64,000 bases of DNA from Staphylospora marina (GTDB lineage: Bacteria > Bacillota > Bacilli > Thermoactinomycetales > Thermoactinomycetaceae), in NCBI RefSeq assembly GCF_003856495.1, contig NZ_CP034118.1:476001-540000 (forward strand). The letters are read 5' to 3'. The notes beneath the pieces were generated by a model. The model saw only the letters and a program-made list of their open reading frames with translations. It made no database searches and had not been told where the DNA came from. The translations under genes and the position numbers were made by a program. Positions 58,161-64,000 of the stretch are shown in pieces. Position 1 is the first letter of the stretch. The number at the start of each line of letters is the position of its first letter.

Positions 58161-59648
58161 TCACCCTGCTGACGGCGGATGTTGTCCGTCCGATTCGGAC
58201 GCGCGGTGAATCTCGTACGCGGCACGGATTCCCGACTGGATGGCGCCTTCGATCCACGCACGGACCGTGGAGGTGTGTTCGCCCGCGAAATGAACCCTGC
58301 CTTCCGGAACCGCGATATAAGGTCCCAGCTCGGATTCCTGCCCCGGCTTGAAGACGACGAAACCTCCCCCGATAAATGGATCCTGGATCCAACTTTTCGA
58401 ACGGCCGGTCACAAAGTCGCGGTACACCACGTCCCCGTGAATCCGGTGCAGGTTTCGGAGCGCCAGTCTCAGGCGTTCTTCTTCCGGCTGGCTGTTCCAG
58501 GGATGGGTGTCGTCTTCCCAGGTATAGCTGGCAAGGACCACTGCGGGAGTGGGCGTGCCGATTCCATGACTGGGATAATACGTAAAACGGGTGGGCAAGT
58601 CCGTAACGGTCTGACCTCCATCCATGCCTTCCCGTTCCCAAAAACGGGTTTTGAATTCGATGCCCACCTTGGTGGCCGGGACGTAGTGCAGCGTCCGGAT
58701 GGCTTTTCGCTTGTAGTAGGAGAAAGCGTCATAGGGTTCCACGGTCACCGAGCGGAGCATCGAAAACGGAATGGCGATGATGACGTAATCCCCGGTCCAG
58801 GAAGAAACGGCGCCGGTGCGCGTGTTTTCCGTGTAGAGCGTGACCTCTTCTCCGTGGGAAGCGATGTGAAACAGTTTTTCCCGAAAGCGGACAAGCTCTT
58901 GGACTTCCTTGTACATGCTGCGGGGAAGTCGGTCCATGCCTCCTTCGATGAAATCGTACGAAATCGTGGGATCGAGGAATTGGCTCAAAATCCGGATATT
59001 GTCCAGAAATGAGAGTTCCGCCAACCCCTGCACGTCCAGGAGGACCCGGACCATGTCGACCGCTCCGGTGGAAAGCTCGATGCCGTACGGATTGTCTTTG
59101 AGGAATGAGTCGAAGGGGAGGCTTTCCAGTCTTCGGGTCAGTTCCGGCCGAAGCTCGGGCCGGGTGCGGTGATAGAGATCGTTCACCTGCCGGATGATGT
59201 TCCTGACCAGTTCTTCCGCCGTCTTTCCCCGTTCATTGGGGGCCACGGGATATCGGAGGATGTCGGGGTTCCCCTCATAATCCTTCCGCCTCACTTTGAC
59301 GCCGTTGACGTAAATCCGGTCTTCCGGGGTGCTGTTGATGAAAGGCTTCAGGGACAATCCGAATTTGCGGATGTATTCCCGGATCAGCTTGTGAGTGGAT
59401 GGGATGCGCATCGCTCCCGCTTCAAAGAATTGGCCGGGTGAAAACGGTCTCCGAATCGTGTATACCCTTCCGCCGATCCGGCAGGACGCTTCCAGAATCA
59501 CCACCCGGTATCCTGCTTGTTTCAACAAGGAACCGGCCGTCAATCCCGCCATTCCCGCCCCGACAATGACCACTTTTTCGGGGCTGGTGGCCATGCCGAG
59601 CCCTTCACGGACGATCGAGACCATTTGCTCGATGGAAAGTTCCGCCAT
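58161..59648 (-). CDS. FAD-dependent flavin monoamine/L-amino acid oxidase
   Basis: 495 residues. Dinucleotide-binding motif VVIVGAGMAGLTAGSLLK at about residue 26, followed by ILEASCRIGGRVYT and the FFEAGAMRIPSTH segment typical of amine oxidases. Near the C-terminus VHFAGEHTSTVRAWIEGAIQ binds the flavin. The build is that of the flavin-containing amine oxidase family (L-amino acid oxidase or MAO-like); the exact amine is unknown. It has a 25-residue N-terminal helix before the Rossmann fold and no signal peptide. ATG 59648 follows GGGGAGGAAACCC. Confidence 0.88.
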   Translation of the reverse strand: MAELSIEQMVSIVREGLGMATSPEKVVIVGAGMAGLTAGSLLKQAGYRVVILEASCRIGGRVYTIRRPFSPGQFFEAGAMRIPSTHKLIREYIRKFGLSLKPFINSTPEDRIYVNGVKVRRKDYEGNPDILRYPVAPNERGKTAEELVRNIIRQVNDLYHRTRPELRPELTRRLESLPFDSFLKDNPYGIELSTGAVDMVRVLLDVQGLAELSFLDNIRILSQFLDPTISYDFIEGGMDRLPRSMYKEVQELVRFREKLFHIASHGEEVTLYTENTRTGAVSSWTGDYVIIAIPFSMLRSVTVEPYDAFSYYKRKAIRTLHYVPATKVGIEFKTRFWEREGMDGGQTVTDLPTRFTYYPSHGIGTPTPAVVLASYTWEDDTHPWNSQPEEERLRLALRNLHRIHGDVVYRDFVTGRSKSWIQDPFIGGGFVVFKPGQESELGPYIAVPEGRVHFAGEHTSTVRAWIEGAIQSGIRAAYEIHRASESDGQHPPSAG

Positions 59649-59795
59649 CCGGGTTTCCTCCCCTGTACGCGTATGTTCGGTGGCTGCCGCCGCTCCGCGG
59701 ATTCCGGGATCCGACCCGGTCGCGGGGCTTTTTTGATTTCCGTGCAAACGTCCATGACGCCATTTCATGTTTATGTCGTGCCGCCCGTTTTTTTC

Positions 59796-59852
59796 AAAAA
59801 AAAAAGAGCCGGATCAGGCACCCGGAGTTCATGTCACGGGTTCTGATCCGGC
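59796..59852 (-). terminator. Terminator of the gene at 59834, minus strand
   Basis: On the minus strand GCCGGATCAG (59843-59852) pairs with 59808-59817 around an inner CCCG/CGGG stem and is followed by a T-rich run of ten bases. It overlaps the gene's last codons. Confidence 0.85.
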
Positions 59853-60484
59853 CGGAAGTCATTCTTTCCGTCCCGCGTTTTCGAACGATCCCGTCGCCAA
59901 TCGTTTTTGTTTGGACGGTCCGAACGGGAACGGTCATCCTCATTCCGCGGTTCCGTACGGTTTGCGGAAGAGTTCTCTCCGTCCTCCGCTTCCGAACGGG
60001 AAGGACGTTTCTTTTTTTGGGCGGAGGGAGTGTCGGCGTTCTCCTTGTCCGTCAAAGAGGTTTCCGTCTTCCCGGATTCTTTTTGGATTCCGGTTTGGTT
60101 TCGCGTCTTTTCTCCGGCGGAGGGACGAATCGCTTTGGAATCGGAGGAAGTTTGTTTCCCGGGACGGGGAGGAGTGGATTCCATATGCGTCCATCCGGAT
60201 TCAGGCGTAAGGGGGCGATCGGAAGCCGGTTTGAAATAAATCTCCTTGGCCAAAGCCCCGCCGCTCAGGACGATGAACAATCCGACCAGGATGAAAGCCC
60301 CTCCGATCAACCGGATCGAAGAGGGGAGTCGAACTTTTCGGAACATCACCCGCTCCGGATGAATGACCGAAATCACCCCCACTCCCGCCGCACAGACTCC
60401 CAACAGAAGCAACATCACGGGAGAAAAGAAGAAAAAGGACATGACGGCGAGCAACAGCAGGAGCAATTGAAAGAACCGGATCAT
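59834..60484 (-). CDS. Membrane protein with long charged disordered tail
   Basis: 216 residues. Two to three hydrophobic helices in the first 75 residues (IRFFQLLLLLLAVMSFFFFS, VMLLLLGVCAAGVGVISVI, IRLIGGAFILVGLFIVLSGG) are followed by a tail of about 130 residues rich in Arg, Asp, Lys, Ser and Asn (for example RDRSKTRDGKNDF). No family recognised. ATG 60484 follows AAGGAG by nine bases. It diverges from the polysaccharide gene at 60686. Confidence 0.65.
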   Translation of the reverse strand: MIRFFQLLLLLLAVMSFFFFSPVMLLLLGVCAAGVGVISVIHPERVMFRKVRLPSSIRLIGGAFILVGLFIVLSGGALAKEIYFKPASDRPLTPESGWTHMESTPPRPGKQTSSDSKAIRPSAGEKTRNQTGIQKESGKTETSLTDKENADTPSAQKKKRPSRSEAEDGENSSANRTEPRNEDDRSRSDRPNKNDWRRDRSKTRDGKNDFRPDQNP

Positions 60485-60502
60485 CCGCAAAGTCTCCTTA
60501 TT

Positions 60503-60516
60503 TGCAAACGCTTGCC
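60503..60516. promoter_or_regulatory. cre-like palindrome
   Basis: TGCAAACGCTTGCC fits the CcpA cre consensus at most positions (A-ACG core with GCAA/TTGC arms). It lies between the divergent genes at 60484 and 60686. Confidence 0.25.
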
Positions 60517-60685
60517 TGTGTTAGAATGTTTTTCAATGAAATCTATATCTAACTCTATCAATTCCAACTGGCAGGAACAATGATTTCTGAAATATTTCGA
60601 TCAATTGTCGGAGATTTCCAATGGAGACGGGGCAAAGGGAGCTTGTCATTGGAACTGCCATGAATATGTGCAAGGATGGTGTGCG

Positions 60686-61375
60686 ATGAAGCGAAAAATC
60701 GCCGGATTTTTGTTCGCGCCCTTTTTCGTCGGGCCTCCCGTCAAAAGGGCTGTGGCTGCTTCCGTCGGTTTGTTGTTGGCCGGAGTCTCCCCGGAAGGGT
60801 GGGGAATCTGGCTGTTGTTGGTGTTGGCTTGGTTGTTGGGTCTCAATCTGTTGGCGCTGGCGGTCGGCTTCGGAACATGGATGTTGCTGCCTTTTGTGGA
60901 ATGGGTGAGCTTGAAGGCCGGGTTTGACGGATTCGTTCCGGATGATCCGCTCGGGAAAGGGATTGCGGGCGTATTGATGGCAGCTCTGTTTTTTCCGGTG
61001 TTCCTCTTGCTGTTCAAGGATCGGCAGCAGCGGAAGGAACCGGAATCCCGCAGGTTCGTGTTTCAGGATGACGGGCGGAGATGGAGGTTTCTGACCCGGT
61101 GTGCAATCATCTTGTTGACCATCTCCCTGATGTCCCTGACCGTCTTTGTGGACGGGCTCAGGTTGGATGCCGTCGTTCCCGACGTGTCCGTGGATCACGA
61201 TGTGCGCATCGTTCCGGTGACGGAAAAGCTGACCCGGTCGGAGCGGGAACCTGCCGGACTCCGGCGTCTGTTTTCAAAAGAAGCCGGATTTTCGGACGCC
61301 GAAAAGCCCGAAGCTTATGGATTTTACGCTCCGTGGGATCCCCGGGGATTCGTGGAGCTGAAAGAAGGGGAGTGA
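60686..61375 (+). CDS. N-terminal part of a GH18-deacetylase-GT2 protein, cut by a frameshift
   Basis: 229 residues before the stop. The first 110 residues are hydrophobic (GLLLAGVSPEGWGIWLLLVL, LGLNLLALAVGFGTWMLLPF, GIAGVLMAALFFPVFLLLFK). From about 125 it continues as FVFQDDGRRWRFLTRC plus a further membrane helix, the usual beginning of these trifunctional proteins. The last residues AYGFYAPWDPRGFVELKEG are the first strand of the GH18 domain, which resumes in the -1 frame at 61372. One extra G in the run 61367-61370 would join both frames. ATG 60686 follows AAGGATGG. Confidence 0.65.
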   Translation: MKRKIAGFLFAPFFVGPPVKRAVAASVGLLLAGVSPEGWGIWLLLVLAWLLGLNLLALAVGFGTWMLLPFVEWVSLKAGFDGFVPDDPLGKGIAGVLMAALFFPVFLLLFKDRQQRKEPESRRFVFQDDGRRWRFLTRCAIILLTISLMSLTVFVDGLRLDAVVPDVSVDHDVRIVPVTEKLTRSEREPAGLRRLFSKEAGFSDAEKPEAYGFYAPWDPRGFVELKEGE

Positions 61376-64000
61376 TCAGAAATCTGGATGTGCTGATTCC
61401 GCAGTGGTATTCCATCGGGGAGGATTTTCTTCCTGAAATCCGCAAACAACCGGAAGTGGATCAACTGGCGAAAAAACACGGTGTCAAGATCCTGCCGCTC
61501 GTCCACAACGTTCGGAACGGCCAGTGGGACGGAGAGTGGCTTCACCGGTTGCTCTCTTCTCCCGAACGGAGAGAGGCGTTCATCCGGGCACTTCTGGCGG
61601 ATGTGAAAGAAAGCGGATATCACGGGATCAACGTGGATTTCGATGCGGTGCTCCCGGACGACAGAAACTTGTTGACGAATTTCATGAAAGAACTCTCCGA
61701 AGCTTTCCGCAGCGAAGGGCTCTTGGTCACACAGGACGTGCCGGCGGATGATCCCGCGTTCAACTACCGGGAATTGGGGAAAGCGGTGGACAAGCTGGTG
61801 GTGATGTTGTACGAGGAGAACTTCGCCGACGGAGAACCGGGTCCGCTCGCGTCGTTGGACTGGGTCCGGAAAACGTTGGAGACAATGCCCGTCCCGAAGG
61901 AAAAATTGGTGGTCAGCCTGGGGAACTACGGATATGATTGGACGATCGGGAGCGAAGAGCCGGCCGAGCCGCTCACGTTCCATGAAATCATGAAACTGGT
62001 GGACCGTCACGGGCTCCGCATTTTCTGGGATTCCGTCAGTCACACGCCTTATGTCCGTTACAACAAGAACGGAGAGGAACATGTCATCTGGTTCTTGGAC
62101 GGAGCCACTTTCCACAACCAGATGACGGCGGCCGTTCAGGCCGGAGTCAGCGGTGTGGCCTTGTGGCGGGTCGGATCGGAGGATCTGTCCGTGTGGAACG
62201 TCTTCGGGAAAAACGGCAAGCCGGGGAACGTCGATTCCTTGCAAACGTTCGGAGGAGAGATCCCCCTGTATCAGGGTGACGGGGAAATTTTGCGCATCGT
62301 TCCCCCGTCCGGTCACGGAGAGCGAACGTTCCAAAAAAACGTGAACGGCTGGATCGTGGATGTGACGTACAAAAAAGCATACACGCCGCTCACGGTGGAA
62401 CAGATGGGAATCCCCGCTTCCGAAAAGACCGTGGTGTTGTCGTTCGACGACGGGCCGGATCCCGATTACACCGAAGATATCCTGGATATTCTCAAGGAAC
62501 ACAATGTGAAGGCTTCCTTCTTCGTCACCGGGCTCAATACGCTTCGAAACCCGGAGCTGGTCAAGCGGATGGTGGAAGAGGGACATGACGTCGGCAATCA
62601 CAGCTTCACCCACGCGGATCTGGGTCGGGTGTCGGAAACCGTCGCCCGCCTGGAAATGATCGCCACTCAACGCCTGTTCCAAGGCTTGACCGGCCGCACG
62701 ATGACGATGGTTCGACCGCCTTATCAGGCAGGAGTGGTTCCGGTCAGCGAGTGGGACTGGACGGTTCTCAAAAGAACGCAACAGGGCGGATCCGTGATCG
62801 TCGGGGAGCGTGTGGACGCCAAGGATTGGTACTTCAGCAAGCCGGAAGAGATTCAGCGGCAGTTGGTGAAAGAGCTTCCGAACGGACACATCGTCCTTCT
62901 GCATGACGCCGGCGGAGACAGGAGCGGCACCGTCAAGGCCTTGCCGGAAATCATCCGGACCCTGAAGCAGCAAGGCTTCGTCTTCGCACCCCCCAGGGAA
63001 TTGCTGGGCAAATCGGTGGATCAAGTGATGCCTCGCGTTCAACCGGAGGAAAAAGTGTACGCGGAAGTATCCGCAACGGTGTTTGCCTCGTTGGGGATCT
63101 TTCGGCAGGCGTTCTCCCTGTTCCTGGGGGCGGCTCTGGTCATGGGATTTGTCCGCGTGGCTCTGCTGATCTATTTTGCGTTCAGACAACGGAAAAACCT
63201 GTGGCAGCGCAGACGGGCGCAGACCTTTACCGTGGTCCGCAGCAATTTCAACCCGCTGGTCAGCGTGGTGATCGCGGCCTACAACGAAGAAAAAGTGATC
63301 AACAAAACGATTCGCTCCGTTCTTGCCAGCGATTACCGTCCGCTTGAAGTCATCATCGTGAACGACGGTTCCACCGACCGGACGGCGGAGGTGATTCGGG
63401 AAGAGTTTGCGGGAACGCCGGGCATTCGCGTCATCACCAAGCCGAACAGCGGCAAAACGGATTCCATCAATGTCGGATACAAGTACGCCAAAGGGGAAAT
63501 CATCGTTTCCATCGACGCCGACACCATCATCGCGCCGGATGCCATCACCCTGATGGTCCGCCATTTCGTCGACGAAAAGGTGGCGGCTGTTTCCGGAAAC
63601 GTCAAGGTTGGCAACATCCGCAATCTGCTCACACTGTGGCAGCATGTGGAATACATCACCGGATTCAACCTGGAGCGCAGGGCTTTTGACGAACTGAACG
63701 CCATTCCGGTGGTACCCGGAGCGATCGGGGCCTGGAGAAAAAGCGCGGTGGAGGAAGCGGGTTATTATCAGCATGACACGTTGGCGGAAGACACCGACAT
63801 CACGCTGACGCTCCTGCGGCTCGGTTACAAGGTGCAATATGAGGACCGGGCCTACGCCTGGACGGAAGCTCCCGAGGATGTCCGGAGCTTCCTCAAGCAG
63901 CGTACCCGCTGGATTTACGGGACCCTGCAGTGTCTCTGGAAACATCGCGGAGCGTTGTTCTCCGGAAAGCAAAAAACGCTGGGCTACATCACCCTGCCCA
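61372..64000 (+). CDS. GH18 / polysaccharide deacetylase / GT2 fusion, runs off the right edge
   Basis: At least 876 codons, no stop before the edge. GH18 domain first (NLDVLIPQWYS, GYHGINVDFDAVLPDD, GNYGYDW, GVALWRVGSED); the usual catalytic Glu after DF is Asp. Then a NodB deacetylase: VVLSFDDGPDPDYTEDIL (about residue 360), GHDVGNHSFTHADL and RPPYQAG. A membrane helix follows (AFSLFLGAALVMGFVRVALL) and a processive GT2: VSVVIAAYNEE, SIDADTII, AEDTDITLTLLR and QRTRW. Together this resembles PgaB plus PgaC functions for a poly-N-acetylglucosamine-type polymer. GTG 61372 overlaps the previous stop (GTGA). Confidence 0.8.
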   Translation, partial: MIRNLDVLIPQWYSIGEDFLPEIRKQPEVDQLAKKHGVKILPLVHNVRNGQWDGEWLHRLLSSPERREAFIRALLADVKESGYHGINVDFDAVLPDDRNLLTNFMKELSEAFRSEGLLVTQDVPADDPAFNYRELGKAVDKLVVMLYEENFADGEPGPLASLDWVRKTLETMPVPKEKLVVSLGNYGYDWTIGSEEPAEPLTFHEIMKLVDRHGLRIFWDSVSHTPYVRYNKNGEEHVIWFLDGATFHNQMTAAVQAGVSGVALWRVGSEDLSVWNVFGKNGKPGNVDSLQTFGGEIPLYQGDGEILRIVPPSGHGERTFQKNVNGWIVDVTYKKAYTPLTVEQMGIPASEKTVVLSFDDGPDPDYTEDILDILKEHNVKASFFVTGLNTLRNPELVKRMVEEGHDVGNHSFTHADLGRVSETVARLEMIATQRLFQGLTGRTMTMVRPPYQAGVVPVSEWDWTVLKRTQQGGSVIVGERVDAKDWYFSKPEEIQRQLVKELPNGHIVLLHDAGGDRSGTVKALPEIIRTLKQQGFVFAPPRELLGKSVDQVMPRVQPEEKVYAEVSATVFASLGIFRQAFSLFLGAALVMGFVRVALLIYFAFRQRKNLWQRRRAQTFTVVRSNFNPLVSVVIAAYNEEKVINKTIRSVLASDYRPLEVIIVNDGSTDRTAEVIREEFAGTPGIRVITKPNSGKTDSINVGYKYAKGEIIVSIDADTIIAPDAITLMVRHFVDEKVAAVSGNVKVGNIRNLLTLWQHVEYITGFNLERRAFDELNAIPVVPGAIGAWRKSAVEEAGYYQHDTLAEDTDITLTLLRLGYKVQYEDRAYAWTEAPEDVRSFLKQRTRWIYGTLQCLWKHRGALFSGKQKTLGYITLP

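Noticed and set aside
61324-63972. 882-codon minus-strand frame at the right edge
   Set aside because: It is the shadow of the GH18-deacetylase-GT2 gene, whose catalytic motifs are plain on the plus strand.
1-64000. CRISPR arrays, tRNA or rRNA genes, insertion sequences
   Set aside because: No regularly spaced repeats, no cloverleaf-like sequences with TTCGA arms in the right layout, and no transposase were recognised on reading both strands.

Overview
The window reads as chromosome from a moderately GC-rich, spore-forming Bacillales bacterium, most likely a member of the Thermoactinomycetaceae. This is inferred from gene content. There are spore-associated genes (a CotS/YutH-like coat kinase, a SleL-type LysM-GH18 enzyme, a Spo0E-family phosphatase). 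There are many orthologues of the Bacillus subtilis yut/yuz/yum/yui neighbourhood (yutF, yutI, yuzD, yuzB, yutM, yumC, ndh, yuiA, yuiB, yuiD). Menaquinone is made by the futalosine route (mqnE). Start codons are often GTG or TTG behind good Shine-Dalgarno sequences. No rRNA, tRNA, insertion sequence, integrase or CRISPR array was seen.

Layout. 1-5.9 kb: end of a methyltransferase gene, yutF, an MBL-fold hydrolase, an SDR, a CotS-like kinase, a FadR-type regulator, a divergent DUF1450 protein and a DUF3899 membrane protein. 6.0-13.9 kb: an oligopeptide ABC transporter with two oppA paralogues followed by oppBCDF. 13.9-17.8 kb: DinB-like protein, yutI, reverse transsulfuration (mccA-mccB), yuzD and yuzB. 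17.8-18.6 kb: an AT-rich orphan gene between two copies of a 27-base terminator hairpin. 18.6-24.8 kb: mqnE, Spo0E-like protein, yutM, a zinc ribbon, yumC, ndh, yuiA, yuiB. Together these form a redox, Fe-S and respiratory neighbourhood in which mqnE and ndh both carry Rex-like sites. 25-35 kb: class II aldolase-like protein, SDR, lipid kinase, cobalamin-binding-like protein, yuiD, small zinc ribbon, Uma2 nuclease, SleL, AlaX, small proteins and a decayed HAD gene. 35.3-40 kb: branched-chain amino acid transporter livKFGMH. 40.2-43.5 kb: two related small membrane proteins, then pnuC-nadR-GH25 lysozyme.

43.7-56.4 kb is the most unusual part. It is a Gram-positive (pCF10/Prg-like) type IV secretion locus: small membrane subunit, PrgI-like protein, split VirB4, two-domain murein hydrolase, VirB8-like, VirB6-like and VirD4 coupling ATPase. 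No relaxase, integrase or replication gene is visible. Directly behind VirD4 lies a protein with the layout of EssB/YukC, the pseudokinase subunit of type VII secretion. Next come three near-identical tandem small genes, then a second EssB-like protein that has lost the pseudokinase half. Two tandem lipoprotein genes sit on the opposite strand inside the locus. This looks like a chromosomal T4SS/T7SS hybrid and is the best candidate for an undescribed system.

56.5-64 kb: acyl-CoA ligase, flavin amine oxidase, a membrane protein with a charged tail, and a GH18-deacetylase-GT2 polysaccharide protein. That last gene is interrupted by an apparent one-base frameshift in a G run and runs off the right edge.
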